Assembly: GCA_021234155.1 (NCBI GenBank)
Contig: JAJEKV010000026.1
Location: 5,211,183 to 5,275,182, forward strand
Source: Isoetes taiwanensis
Taxonomy: Eukaryota; Streptophyta; Lycopodiopsida; Isoetales; Isoetaceae
Reading direction: 5' to 3'
DNA: 64,000 nucleotides
The position numbers were made by a program, and so were the translations under genes. Below, piece by piece: positions 46,621-56,775 of the stretch (positions are counted from its first letter, which is position 1; the number at the start of each line of letters is the position of its first letter). The notes under the pieces were generated by a model that saw nothing but the letters and a program-made list of their open reading frames with translations, was not told where the DNA came from and ran no database searches.

Positions 46621-46990
46621 TGTTAGAGCCTAGACTCTAACCTTGCAAGAAAGATGAAAAACCCAACAATCCAAGCTCAATCTATCAGAATAAGGCAATG
46701 CACAAGACAAAGATCATCATCTCCATAGCTAGATCAATGAAAATAATCTCTCCCAATACACCGTCTCTCTCTGTTCTTCTCCTTCTGCTCTGATAATACT
46801 GTGGTGATAATGGCTCCACAATGCATACGTGCAAATATCCTGCACGCGTGCATGCGCATATATCACTCTATATACGGTATATGATGAGTGTGGTGAGTGG
46901 TGAATGGTGTGGTGAATGGTGAATGGTGTGGTGAGTGGTGACGAGTGTGGTGAGTGGTGAATGGTGTGGTGAATGGTGACGACCCCAACA
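46621..46990 (-). repeat. 3' LTR of gypsy element
   Basis: 370 bp; shorter than the other LTR by one unit of the internal minisatellite at 46880-46980. Confidence 0.93.
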
Positions 46991-47371
46991 GTGGCGACCA
47001 CAGTGGGAAAATGTGCCACTCCGTGGCGGAGAACCCACAACAAAACAATTGGGACATGTCCCCAAATGACACATTTACACCCTCCTCAAATCCAAATGAC
47101 TAATACAACCAAACTGGTCCAAAATGACAGTGACGAAACAGAGTCTTTGTAACTGTGACAAACTTTGAAAGCTTATATCTTGAGTTCCAGACCTCCGTTT
47201 GACCTGCACCATAGCTCGTTGGATTCGTATCGCCGAAACAAATCTTTTGATGTAGAATAGATGAAGTATTATTGAACTCTCACCATCTGTTTTTACAGAA
47301 AAACGACCTGCTGTAACCCAAAAGTTCTCCACAAATTCTCTGTAATTGGAGCTATACCAAATCTGAATCCC

Positions 47372-48541
47372 TTAGAACAGCACTTTTCTTTCAAAATAAG
47401 GCCTGAGATCCTTGCCATTTCTGGGATTAGGCAACAATTCCCCTTCTGGAGTCATCAAGTAGAAAGCCCCACCTGGTACCTCTTTATCAATCAGAAATGG
47501 GCCTTCCCATGGGCTTTGAAATTTGGATAGATGCTTCTTAGTGGTCCTGCACAATACCAATTGGCCTTCCTCAAATGGATTGACAACCTGTAACTTGTCT
47601 TTGATAAGCTTTACCTTCTGTTTATGCCTCATATTGAAATCTGCTGCTTCTTGTCTCATCTCTTGCAATTGCAGCAAATCATCCATCCTATTATGTACTT
47701 GATTTGGAGTTGGAACTTCTCCTAAATTCTCATAATAAGGGAGCTCCACAAATGAACACAAAGAAATGTCCAAATGAATTGGCATCACAGCTTGCACTCC
47801 ATAAACCAATTCAAATGGTGTAAATCCTGTGGCCAACTTGTAAGTACACCTGAAACTCCATAAGGCACCTGTCAAGGCTTCATGCCAATTTCTTTGATTA
47901 TCCTTCACTATTTTGGCCAAAATAGCTTTCAGTATTTTGTTAGTAGACTCAGCTTGCCCATTGCCCTGTGGATAATAAGCAGAAGCTTGCACATGTTGAA
48001 CACCAATCTTTTCTGTTAACTGAGCTACTACTTTTCCCATGAAATGACTTCCCCGATCAGACAAAAGAATGGTTGGAACACCAAACCGAGAAATCAAATT
48101 ATGATAAAGAAAGCTTACTGTGGTATTTTCTATAGCATGCTTTGCTGGAATTGCTTCTACCCACTTTGTAAACATGCATGTGGCTGCCAAGATATACTTA
48201 TGACCTTTGGAAGATGGAGGATTGATGGGCCCAATGTAATCCAATCCCCACATATGAAATGGACCAACGCTCAAAATAGGGTGGAATGGCATATTATTGT
48301 GGCATGTCAATTGTTTATGCCTTTGACACTTCTCACATTTGCTAACAAAGTCTCTAGTATCCTTGTAAAGAGTTGGCCAATAATATCCCCAATGAAGGAT
48401 CTTCCTAGCTGTGGTTCTGGCTGCAAAATGCCCCTGATAATCATGTGCTTGCTGCAACAAATCATGAGTTTGCTGACCAGCAACACATCTTAGTAAGAGA
48501 CCTTCCATAGTCCTCTTATAAAGAATAGCTTCATGCACCAC
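47372..48541 (-). CDS. gypsy integrase frame
   Basis: This would insert the element's cDNA into the genome. It contains the HHCC zinc domain (HDYQGHFAARTTARKILHWG, then CEKCQRHKQ) and the DDE core: MWGLDYIGPINPPSSKGHKY, then LLSDRGSHFMGKVVAQL, then SAYYPQGNGQAESTNKILKA, with the expected D, D and E. A C-terminal GPFLIDKEVPGGAFYL region is chromodomain-free. The frame is separated from the upstream pol frame by a shift near 48560, so the polyprotein is interrupted between RNase H and integrase. Confidence 0.95.
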   Translation of the reverse strand: MVHEAILYKRTMEGLLLRCVAGQQTHDLLQQAHDYQGHFAARTTARKILHWGYYWPTLYKDTRDFVSKCEKCQRHKQLTCHNNMPFHPILSVGPFHMWGLDYIGPINPPSSKGHKYILAATCMFTKWVEAIPAKHAIENTTVSFLYHNLISRFGVPTILLSDRGSHFMGKVVAQLTEKIGVQHVQASAYYPQGNGQAESTNKILKAILAKIVKDNQRNWHEALTGALWSFRCTYKLATGFTPFELVYGVQAVMPIHLDISLCSFVELPYYENLGEVPTPNQVHNRMDDLLQLQEMRQEAADFNMRHKQKVKLIKDKLQVVNPFEEGQLVLCRTTKKHLSKFQSPWEGPFLIDKEVPGGAFYLMTPEGELLPNPRNGKDLRPYFERKVLF

Positions 48542-48558
48542 ATAACCAGCTGCTTGTA

Positions 48559-51537
48559 CTACTCTAAGAGCATGCTTTTATTGCTTTGAAAATGATGAAG
48601 GATAAGTCTGATCTTGCAAATACCTGTATATGTTGGCATACCAAAGATCCACGGTCTCAATGAACCCTGTAATACTCCATTATCCTGAACTGCTACTGGT
48701 TGGTCTGTTTCTTCGTCTATTTCAGCACCACTACTCAAATAGGCACTTGGATTATGAGCTCCTTGAGCCATCTTAACATACTTCAACTCAAATTCTTGTA
48801 TGATAAGAGCCCATCTTGTAAACTTAGGATCTTGGACAGTCTTGTTGTAAATGCATGGCAACGGGTTCACATCCATATGAATGTAAACATACTGTACATT
48901 TGCTGAATTCCATTGTGAAGGAAGAAGATAATGTCTAAACTTATGCAAGGCCCACTTCAATGCTAACCCAAGATGCTCCACATGAGTCCATTTCTGCTCT
49001 TGTGGAGTTAACACCCTGCTAGCATAGTAATTCACATCATAATGCTTTTGCTGATTTTTCTGACATAGTGTGACAGCCAAAGCTTGCTCCCAAACTGTAA
49101 AGAATAAATGAAATGGCTCACTCATTCTTGGAGGAATCAACAAAGTTCTCTCTTTTAATTGTGCAAGGCACCATTCAAATGCTTCTTGAGCATCTTCCTT
49201 CCATCTAAAATGCTGCCCTGGCTTCATACAATCCACAAGTGGCTGGGTTACTTTAGCAAAATTATGCAAATACCTCCTACTAAAACTGAGTTGGCCATAT
49301 AAGCTTCTCACTTGAGATACATTTGTAGGTGGTTTGACCTTCTCCAAGGCTGCAATCTTACCATGATCCACTTGTAATCCCTTTTCTGAAACATAATTGC
49401 CCAATAGTTTTCCTCCTCTAGTGAAGAAAATACACTTAGCAGGATTCAAACTTATACCATACAGCCGGCATCTTTCAAGAACTTTTCTGAGATGATCCAA
49501 GTGATCCTTTCTTGGATTAGAAAATACTGTTAAGTCATCTATAAAGACTCTCAAAAAGTCTAAAATATCATGAAAAGCATATGTCATAGATCGCTGAAAT
49601 GTGGCTGGAGCATTTGTAAGGCCAAAAGGTAATACCTTGTAAGCATAGATGCCAAAAGGTGTTCGAAAAGCCGTCATTGCTTGATGTGGTGGATAGATTT
49701 GGATCTGATTATATCCTGAGTAACCATCCAAGAAAGAATAGGCCTGATTTCCTGCAACAATATCTAGCAAAGTGTCTATGAATGGTGTAGGAAAATGATC
49801 TCTTTTGGTAGCTTTGTTGAGATCCCTGTAATCAATGCATACTCGGATTGAGTTATTTGGCTTTCTCACTGGTACAATAGAACTGATCCAATCTGAATTT
49901 GGCACTGGTACAATAAATCCCGCCTCCAAAAGCTTCATAACTTCAGCCTTTACTTGCTCCTCTATTGCTGGACTCATTCGCCTTTGACCTTGTTGGACTG
50001 GTTTTGATCCTTGTTTCAAATCAATGGTATGAACCACAACCTCCGGTGGAATGCCTTTCAATTCTTTGTAATTTCTTGCCAAAACATCCCTGAATTCTCT
50101 TAACAAAGATATCAAATCACGTTCCTCCTCTTGAGTAAGATCGCCTCCAATAGTAACCAATTCTTCTTGATTTCTTTGAGAAATATTAATGTTCTTGACT
50201 GAATGTGGTGATTGTAATGAAGGTGGTGAGTGTGGTGACGAATGTGGTGATTGTGGTGAATGTGGTGACAGTGATGAATTTGATGCGTGTGATGACTGTG
50301 GTGACTGTAATGGATGTGGTGGATGTGATGATTGTGATGAATTTGGTGCATGTGGTGACTGTAATGACTGTGGTGAATATGGACTGATCTGATTTACCTC
50401 ATCCTCCAGAATGTGCGCATGCCACCAAGCTGCTTGTACTTGTATAGTGAGCTGATTTCTGTTTACCCCATCCATGCTTGATGTCAAAATCAGCATCTCT
50501 ACTTGATCTTGATCAATTCCTTGCTGAAACAAAGTCTCCCCAATGGGTCTTTGAATGGACTCTTCCTGCATGTTCACAAGAGTCTCTTGTAACTCATCTT
50601 CACCAATACTTTCAAGTCTTTGGATATACTTATCGGCAACTTGCTGCTGTAAATGACATATTTCTGAAATTTGGGTACCTTTTAACCACTTGTACAAAGT
50701 CTTATCTTCCCTGTCACCCACTTCCAAGACATGAAAACAACTAAGACCTTGCTGCCCTGACACCATAGCATTCTCTTTGCTGATTTCTAACTGCGGGCTG
50801 CTCAAAGAAGGATTGCAAAGAAAGGTACCTTTTGCTGATTTCAGAGGATGATCAATAGTAACCTTGTGTTCTCCTTGAAAGATGTTCATTTCGCGCTTCC
50901 TCCATGAAATCTCAGCTTGTACGGCATCTAACCATGTACGACTCAGCAACAAAGTATAAGTTTCAGCATGCACACTCTCTGGAAATTTCAAAACCATGAA
51001 ATCCAAGATTGCTTCCACCTCATAAACCTTGCATAAAACATTTCTTATGACTCCCATCGGCTGCACCTTCATTTGATTGAATGCTTTGAGCATCATAGTT
51101 GTCGGTTCCATCATTTTCAATCCAACTTGAAGCATTATGTGGTAAGGCATTACATTCACTCCACTGCCAGTATCTATGTTGGCCTCTTTGATTAGATATC
51201 CATTAATACTCACATCACAAAGAAATGGCCCAGGATCCTTGGATTGCCGGGCTGGTGGCTCCATTCTCCTCTTGTCGATATCATTTGATATGATTTGTTG
51301 GACTGAAATTTCTGATTTTGTTCTTCCTCCTAACTCTTGCAACAAATTTGGAGAGTAATGCATCAATTGCTCAAGAGTAAGTGTAACTTTAGTGGCCAAA
51401 ACTTGGCTGATCACATCATCTTCATTTTGAATGTCCTCATCCACCATAGGAGGCATCACTATGGGCTGATTTTCTTCTCTAGACTGAAACTGTTCTGTGG
51501 GCAGCACATTGAATTGCACCTTCTTAGGTGCTGACAC
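48559..51537 (-). CDS. gypsy pol frame: protease, reverse transcriptase, RNase H
   Basis: Starts MSAPKKVQFNVLPTEQ. It overlaps the end of gag by 14 bp in another frame, the usual gag-pol arrangement. Protease: ANIDTGSGVNVMPYHIM. RT: VCIDYRDLNKATKRDHFPTP, SFLDGYSGYNQIQIYP and LRVFIDDLTVFSNPRKDHLD, where the active-site box is FIDD instead of the usual Y/F-x-DD with Val or Ala at x. RNase H begins FTVWEQALAVTLCQ, where the first catalytic Asp expected near that position is not obvious. Between protease and RT lies a Ser-Pro-His low-complexity linker (about 50200-50390) from a coding minisatellite. The frame ends at a stop at 48559 just before integrase. Confidence 0.95.
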   Translation of the reverse strand: MSAPKKVQFNVLPTEQFQSREENQPIVMPPMVDEDIQNEDDVISQVLATKVTLTLEQLMHYSPNLLQELGGRTKSEISVQQIISNDIDKRRMEPPARQSKDPGPFLCDVSINGYLIKEANIDTGSGVNVMPYHIMLQVGLKMMEPTTMMLKAFNQMKVQPMGVIRNVLCKVYEVEAILDFMVLKFPESVHAETYTLLLSRTWLDAVQAEISWRKREMNIFQGEHKVTIDHPLKSAKGTFLCNPSLSSPQLEISKENAMVSGQQGLSCFHVLEVGDREDKTLYKWLKGTQISEICHLQQQVADKYIQRLESIGEDELQETLVNMQEESIQRPIGETLFQQGIDQDQVEMLILTSSMDGVNRNQLTIQVQAAWWHAHILEDEVNQISPYSPQSLQSPHAPNSSQSSHPPHPLQSPQSSHASNSSLSPHSPQSPHSSPHSPPSLQSPHSVKNINISQRNQEELVTIGGDLTQEEERDLISLLREFRDVLARNYKELKGIPPEVVVHTIDLKQGSKPVQQGQRRMSPAIEEQVKAEVMKLLEAGFIVPVPNSDWISSIVPVRKPNNSIRVCIDYRDLNKATKRDHFPTPFIDTLLDIVAGNQAYSFLDGYSGYNQIQIYPPHQAMTAFRTPFGIYAYKVLPFGLTNAPATFQRSMTYAFHDILDFLRVFIDDLTVFSNPRKDHLDHLRKVLERCRLYGISLNPAKCIFFTRGGKLLGNYVSEKGLQVDHGKIAALEKVKPPTNVSQVRSLYGQLSFSRRYLHNFAKVTQPLVDCMKPGQHFRWKEDAQEAFEWCLAQLKERTLLIPPRMSEPFHLFFTVWEQALAVTLCQKNQQKHYDVNYYASRVLTPQEQKWTHVEHLGLALKWALHKFRHYLLPSQWNSANVQYVYIHMDVNPLPCIYNKTVQDPKFTRWALIIQEFELKYVKMAQGAHNPSAYLSSGAEIDEETDQPVAVQDNGVLQGSLRPWIFGMPTYTGICKIRLILHHFQSNKSMLLE
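50200..50395. repeat. Coding minisatellite (GGTGA[C/A]TGTGATGA-type) in gypsy pol
   Basis: Repeats of GTGGTGA[A/C]TGTGATGA-like triplets on the plus strand encode a Ser/Pro/His/Gln linker on the minus strand (for example HSPQSPHSSPHSPPSLQSP). Similar GGTGAATGGTGTGG words form the minisatellite in this element's LTRs. Confidence 0.8.
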
Positions 51538-53119
51538 CTTGTTCCTTCAAAGCCTTTGGAAAAGAGGTCTTAGTCTTCTCCGCAATTGGCACTACTCTTG
51601 GTTCTTGAACCACCTTTTGTGATCTTGTAACTGCATTTACTTCTCCAATCTCTTCTTCTTGCTGAAATGGGTCATTGTCTACCTCCACAAATCCACAATT
51701 TACTACTGATTTTGCCTTCTCTTGCTTCTTAAGCTCCTCAATAAGAGCCTTAACTTGAGGATTTTCAATGTACTTTGCATCTTGAATGCGAACATCATTA
51801 TTAGGAAGAGGTACTGATTCAAACACTTGCTGCTTTGGTGGATACTTGTTGGTTGCCCATTCTGGTTTCCCATGGATTTTCCAACAAGTAGTCTCATCAT
51901 GCTTGAATTTATCACATAACTTGCAATATAAATGAGCCTTACTTGGATACCATCCCTGTTTTGGCTGCACCATTGGTGTGGAACCCATTGGAACTTGTTG
52001 GGCAATTGGAGCTTGTGGCATCATTGGAACTTGTGGTATGATAGGTGCTGCTTGCATTGGTTGAATAGGAATAGATGGTGCTTGTTGCATAACAGCAAAT
52101 ACCGGATTGGCCCTCTCAAAGAATCTCTTCTCCCTACATTCTTGATCATTATGGCCCTTGATTTGGCATCTTGAGCAGAATTTCAGCAATCTACATGTAG
52201 TATCAGAATGCCCAATAGACCCACAATACTCACAAATAAACTGAACATCCCTTGGCTTCTCACCAATTGTAAGCTTAGAAATCTTGGCTGCAATATCCTC
52301 TGTTTTATGCTCTGGAGCAGCAACTTCATGAATGTATCCGAGCTTATCTTCAGCCTTGAGAGCATATTTTTGTGCTTCTAACAATGTTGTAGGCTGTTTA
52401 GCCTTCACCTTATGAGCAATAGCTCGTTTCAGCCCCTTCACATACCATTGGATATCCATTTCATCATTCCTTGCAATCTTCCAATGAACTACGGCTTTGA
52501 GAACCCAATAATATACCTCTCGATTATACTCTCTAATTGATTCATCTTCCTTTTGTGTGAAATTGGTCCACCTTTCCATAGTCTTATCCTTACCATGAAC
52601 TTCTTGATAATTAGCAATGAAAGCTTCCTTTAATTCCTGATATGTCATGGTATCTGGCTGAGTTTGTGCCCATTCCTCCACTGAATCTTGCAAAGAACTA
52701 TGAAACCAAAGCAAGTAATCAGCAGCCGGTAACTTACATTGCTGGCAATACCTCTCAAACTTCACAATATGCTTCAAAGGATCCCGATCCACCAGATCAT
52801 CAAACTTTGGAATCCCCATTGTCTGAAAACCCCATACCATAGGTGGTATTACAGCCATCTCTGCCTCTTCTTGGGTTTCTTGAAATTGGAAAAATGAAAT
52901 TGAATCTCCCTTCAATTTGAAAAACGAAATTGGATTACCTTCTAGATCGGTAAATGGAATCAAAACCTCCGGGATCTGAGAATTAGATCCCAGATCTGCT
53001 CCCAAATCTGAAAACGAAATTGAATCTTGATGCAATTTTGAGCCCAAAGATTGACTCACCGGTCCCCTTCTTGTTATGATAGAGCTTGGTGGTATATCCT
53101 TCCTACTTCTCTTGGGCAT
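51524..53119 (-). CDS. gypsy gag
   Basis: 531 codons, intact. It contains a retrotransposon capsid region (PLKHIVKFERYCQQCKLPAA, then NFTQKEDESIREYNREVYYW) and zinc knuckles (CEYCGSIGHSDTTCRLLKFC, then CSRCQIKGHNDQEC). A further Cys-rich box, CKLCDKFKHDETTC, lies after a Pro/Met/Gln-rich linker. It packages the element RNA in cytoplasmic particles. It overlaps pol by 14 bp. Confidence 0.95.
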   Translation of the reverse strand: MPKRSRKDIPPSSIITRRGPVSQSLGSKLHQDSISFSDLGADLGSNSQIPEVLIPFTDLEGNPISFFKLKGDSISFFQFQETQEEAEMAVIPPMVWGFQTMGIPKFDDLVDRDPLKHIVKFERYCQQCKLPAADYLLWFHSSLQDSVEEWAQTQPDTMTYQELKEAFIANYQEVHGKDKTMERWTNFTQKEDESIREYNREVYYWVLKAVVHWKIARNDEMDIQWYVKGLKRAIAHKVKAKQPTTLLEAQKYALKAEDKLGYIHEVAAPEHKTEDIAAKISKLTIGEKPRDVQFICEYCGSIGHSDTTCRLLKFCSRCQIKGHNDQECREKRFFERANPVFAVMQQAPSIPIQPMQAAPIIPQVPMMPQAPIAQQVPMGSTPMVQPKQGWYPSKAHLYCKLCDKFKHDETTCWKIHGKPEWATNKYPPKQQVFESVPLPNNDVRIQDAKYIENPQVKALIEELKKQEKAKSVVNCGFVEVDNDPFQQEEEIGEVNAVTRSQKVVQEPRVVPIAEKTKTSFPKALKEQGVST

Positions 53120-53313
53120 AAAACTATGCTCCCCTTGTCAAATTTTACTCCACAAATCAATTACGGCAAAATCCCCTTCACACAAGAAATTGCTCCTTTC
53201 ACAATGGTGCCGTTCTTTACCGACGAACACCAATACCAATGGTAACAACTCCTTTTTCAATGGAAATTCTTGCCGATCAATGGTGCTGCCGAGCAATCAG
53301 GTAATCGCCAAAT

Positions 53314-53703
53314 TGTTAGAGCCTAGACTCTAACCTTGCAAGAAGGATGAAAAACCCAACAATCCAAGCTCAATCTATCAGAATAAGGCAATGCACAAGA
53401 CAAAGAATCATCATCTCCATAGCTAGATCAATGAAAATAATCTCTCCCAATACACCGTCTCTCTCTGTTCTTCTTCCTCTGCTCTGATAATACTGTGGTG
53501 ATAATGGCTCCACAATGCATACGTGCAAATATCCTGCACGCGTGCATGCGCGTATATCACTCTATATACGGTATATGATGAGTGTGGTGAGTGGTGAATG
53601 GTGTGGTGAGTGGTGAATGGTGTGGTGAATGGTGAATGGTGTGGTGAGTGGTGACGAGTGTGGTGAGTGGTGAATGGTGTGGTGGATGGTGACGACCCCA
53701 ACA
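53314..53703 (-). repeat. 5' LTR of gypsy element
   Basis: 390 bp; contains the long form of the CACC minisatellite (53578-53690). Confidence 0.93.
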
Positions 53704-53744
53704 AATAAGTTGCAATTGAGATGTTGTGGATTGCCAGAAACACC

Positions 53745-53985
53745 ATAAAATTGGCCAGAAACACCATGCCTGGCCAGAAACACCAATGGCTGGCCATAAA
53801 CAACATGCCTCAGGCCTTCCCCATGCCTCTGGCCAGAAACACCAATGTCTGGCCAGAAACACCATGCCTCTGGCCAGAAACACCATGCTTGTGGCCAGAA
53901 ACACCATGCCTCTGGCCAGAAACACCATGTCTCTGGCCAGAAACACCATGCTTGTGGCCAGAAACACCATGTCCTTGTGGCCAGA
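53745..53985. repeat. MULE subterminal minisatellite, CCAGAAACACCATG
   Basis: About nine tandem or near-tandem copies of [T]GGCCAGAAACACCATGCCTC. The core CCAGAAACACC is the motif found in both orientations in the MULE TIRs. Frames on both strands are translations of the repeat. Confidence 0.85.
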
Positions 53986-54704
53986 GTTGCAATTCAATGC
54001 TTTAGATATTGTGTTCCAATGTTCTTAGCATTATTAAGTTATCAATTCCAATTGAGATTTATGATTAATAATTGGTTGCAATTGGGATCTTGTGAATTGC
54101 AACTCAATGTTTTAGATATTATGTTCCAATTACATGTCTCAAGATGTAAAACCCCGCAACTCCATGTTGGGTTGCAAATTTGGCATTCACAATATTTATC
54201 TACACTATGTCAATGGGATGGCTCTATAACATTTGTATCCTGTGGCCAGAAAGACTTAGCCCATGACCAGAAACACCTATGGCCAGAAATACCAGGTATT
54301 GTCCTGAAACACCTACCACATTGGCATGGCCAGAAAAACCATACCCACACTACCGGATTTGCTCACGCCTGTGGGAAATGCAATCCCATTTGAATTTGGC
54401 GGGGGTACAATCATAACCTTGGATTTAATGCACTTGGCAACCTCAAACGAACCTGCCACAGGTACGATGCTGCCCGGTCCAAAAACTGCCTTCAAAAAAC
54501 AGCAGTGGTGTTTCTGGACAAAAAACCGCGTAGTTCAGTTGCGCGGTTGAAGATGGCCGGGATGCATGGATCCTCGGGCGTCCTGGGCATCGATGCATGC
54601 ATGGACCAGCGGATGGGCATGCATTGGGTGTTTCTGGACGTCCAGAAACACCAGAGGCAAATTGTCCAGAAACACCGGATCCCAGACTCGATATACGGGC
54701 GCCC

Positions 54705-55085
54705 GCTGAACTCGCCTGAGGATGCTAGCTCTAGCAGCTGCTGTTCTGGCGTGGCTGCAGTAAATCTAAGAGCACCCTTCTCCTCTTCTATGTCCTGTTC
54801 CTTATTAGTAGCTGCCTTCACGCCAAGGAGTCCCAGGACTCCCAGAATGAGATCTCGTTCCTCTGTGCACTGCCTCTTGCAGATCTCGCTGAAGATCTCA
54901 AACGAGTTGAACCAGCCACCTTCTTTCCTTACAAGCATGACCCGATGCAGCCATTCGTTCCTTCTAATTAATGGAAAGACCTCAGTAAGAAACCTCTCAT
55001 GATATTCTTCTGGTGTCTCCTCCCATGAATTGGTCTGCACTCGGGTATGGAACTGTGCCAACAAGGCTACTGCAAATATCAACAA
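54705..55085 (-). pseudogene. 5' part of the gene split by the MULE (HET-like, tentative)
   Basis: After a TTTGCAG acceptor the minus strand reads VALLAQFHTRVQTNSWEETP, FLTEVFPLIRRNEWLHRVML, CKRQCTEERDLILGVLGLLG and TPEQQLLELASSGEF, then meets the 9-bp MULE target duplication. RQCTEERDLILGVLGLLG resembles the conserved R-C-T-x-x-R-D-x-[IV]-x-[GA]-[LV]-L-G-L stretch found after the HET domain in fungal and some plant proteins. I rate that as a hint only. It continues at 45413-44726. No first exon is visible upstream. Confidence 0.5.
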
Positions 55086-55099
55086 AGTTGCGTATTAAA

Positions 55100-55430
55100 C
55101 GGGAGCAAATCATTGAAACGAGAGCAAAAGGAATGTTCCTCAAAGATTCCCTTTTTTTTTACAAAAAAGGGGGTAAAACGAGGTAAAAAAAAAAGATGCA
55201 TGAAATTCTATTTTGACCCCCCCAAATGACTAATTTTTTTTTGCAACGAAAGAATTGATTTTTTTAAAGTGTCACTTTTCTTAGCAAGTAGAATGTTCTT
55301 AAAGTTCTAATTTTAGAGGATAAAATATTTAACAAAAAATTGAAGTAAGTCTGTAACTGAAACTGTAGTATTCTCAAAATTTGAAGATAGAATCTTCATA
55401 TTCACATGCAAAATTTACAGTCTTTTTCTA
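55100..55430. other. No gene recognised; A/T runs
   Basis: Runs of A and T (55150-55260) and AT-rich DNA. This is the boundary between the split gene and the DUF7869/ParB-like locus; no terminal repeat is visible here. Confidence 0.35.
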
Positions 55431-55434
55431 AGAC

Positions 55435-55641
55435 TCAGTTATGTGCAAAAGTGTGAGGAGTGATGAGAGGGGGATCCAGGACATCATCATATTCATTTAT
55501 GCCATCGTCATCACCTTCACATTTTTCACTGTCACTCGAGGAAGTGCTTGAGTTATCTTCCTCATCACTATCAATAGACGGTGAAGCATTGTCACCACCT
55601 TCTTCATCATCTTCTTCGTAATTACAAGCTTTTTTAAGCAA
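55435..55641 (-). CDS. Acidic exon, possible C-terminus of the DUF7869 gene
   Basis: The minus strand reads LLKKACNYEEDDEEGGDN, then Ser/Asp/Glu repeats (SDEEDNSSTSSSDSEKCEGD), then DVLDPPLITPHTFAHN and a stop. A potential donor (CCAAG|GTGTAAG) at about 56287 in the DUF7869 frame could splice to it, although I see no strong acceptor. Acidic tails are common on transposase-like proteins. The link to the upstream gene is inference. Confidence 0.35.
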   Translation of the reverse strand: MLKKACNYEEDDEEGGDNASPSIDSDEEDNSSTSSSDSEKCEGDDDGINEYDDVLDPPLITPHTFAHN

Positions 55642-56775
55642 ATTGATAGTCTTAAAGCGTGGCGATTGTCGATTTCAATTTAAAATCATAGCACAATATA
55701 GTCACGTCATTAAGGTTCAATTTCGTCCCTACAACCCACCTTCTTGGACTTTCTCCCTTTTCCTTGGCTTCTCAATTCTAACTCATATCTACCTTCAAAA
55801 GCATTTTTCGGCGTGTTGCAAGCCAATGAATCTTGAGTTTAGTGACTAAGCCTTCCTCCTTGCTGTGTCAAGCACTTTTGCTATCGAGCGGTCGATCTTT
55901 GTCATCCTCCTCGGTCGGAAGAGCAATTAGCATACCTTTGGTAATTTCGTGATATTACCTTGAGGCTCATTCTGCGTCTTGGTCCGAGGTACATGACTCG
56001 GTCCTCCTCGTCTTAGGCCATTGAAATGGTGCAAATGTAGCACTGCTTGGACTGCATTTGGTCTGGGGTTGATGGAAGGTGTTAGGCCATTGAAATGGTT
56101 CTTGCAAACAATGGATGTTTTAGAGCTATATTTTGTACAACAATTTTTTCAGGTTGGCTCTATTCGAGAAAGAAATTACTCCACCACATCCGGGGATTTA
56201 TTCTTCTTCTAAGAAGTACTTAAAGCTCGAGGAAATTCCATTTTCAATGGCTTTTAAGGATGACTCGGGGTACATTTTTCTTACACCTTGGACTCCTTAG
56301 GATTTTTGAGAGGAAGTTGCTTTCGGCCTTCAAAAAAAAAAAAACGTTCTATGAAGGAAGTGTCTGGAATATATTTAAGGAAGCGTAATCCCTCTGGTGG
56401 ACTCCAGTCCTTAGTTGTGGTATCCTTCTTCCCCTGTAAGAAGCTTTGACCATCCTTCAAGTAGAACTTGATATGATGTTGAAAGGTGAGATCATTCAAC
56501 TTGTTTACAGCTTGTTCTCTGTTTGAACGTTGAGAGAAAACAAACTCTCTGAAATCAGCAGTCTCTTTAAGAAGATCGACCACTGGAGTAGGAGTGTAAG
56601 AATCTTCAATAAATTGAACTAAAGAAGGAAGACAGAAAGCCTTCTTCCTTCTAAGGCACACAGAAAATCTGCTGAACATTTGGTCAATCTGATCATGAGT
56701 GTGGCCTACAAGTAAGAAACCGAGCTTCACTTTTCTAAAGATCCCTAGCTCCACTAACATGGCACAGTACGCAAA

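Larger units (their letters stand above)
46621..53703 (-). mobile_element. Ty3/gypsy LTR retrotransposon nested in the MULE
   Basis: 7083 bp on the minus strand, LTRs at 53314-53703 (5') and 46621-46990 (3'), ends TGTTGGGG...TCTAACA, target duplication AATAA (46616-46620 and 53704-53708). The LTRs differ mainly by a 20-bp unit of an internal CACCATTCACCAC-type minisatellite. Domain order gag-PR-RT-RH-INT places it in Ty3/gypsy. Next to the 5' LTR the minus strand reads ATTTGGCG, similar to the TTTGGCG start of many plant gypsy primer sites. Confidence 0.96.
45414..54704. mobile_element. Mutator-like element (MULE), 9.3 kb including a nested gypsy
   Basis: Long terminal inverted repeats of about 235 bp begin GGGCGCCCGTATATCGAG (45414-45650 and, inverted, 54470-54704). 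A 9-bp target duplication GCTGAACTC flanks them (45405-45413 and 54705-54713). Long TIRs with a 9-bp duplication are diagnostic of Mutator. The TIRs contain CCAGAAACACC motifs in both orientations, which recur as a minisatellite inside the right end. Removing the gypsy element leaves about 2.2 kb, which carries a decayed GCRCH-type frame. Confidence 0.88.

Noticed and set aside
53557-54005. Several overlapping ORFs of 60-146 codons
   Set aside because: All are translations of the CCAGAAACACC minisatellite and LTR repeats on both strands.
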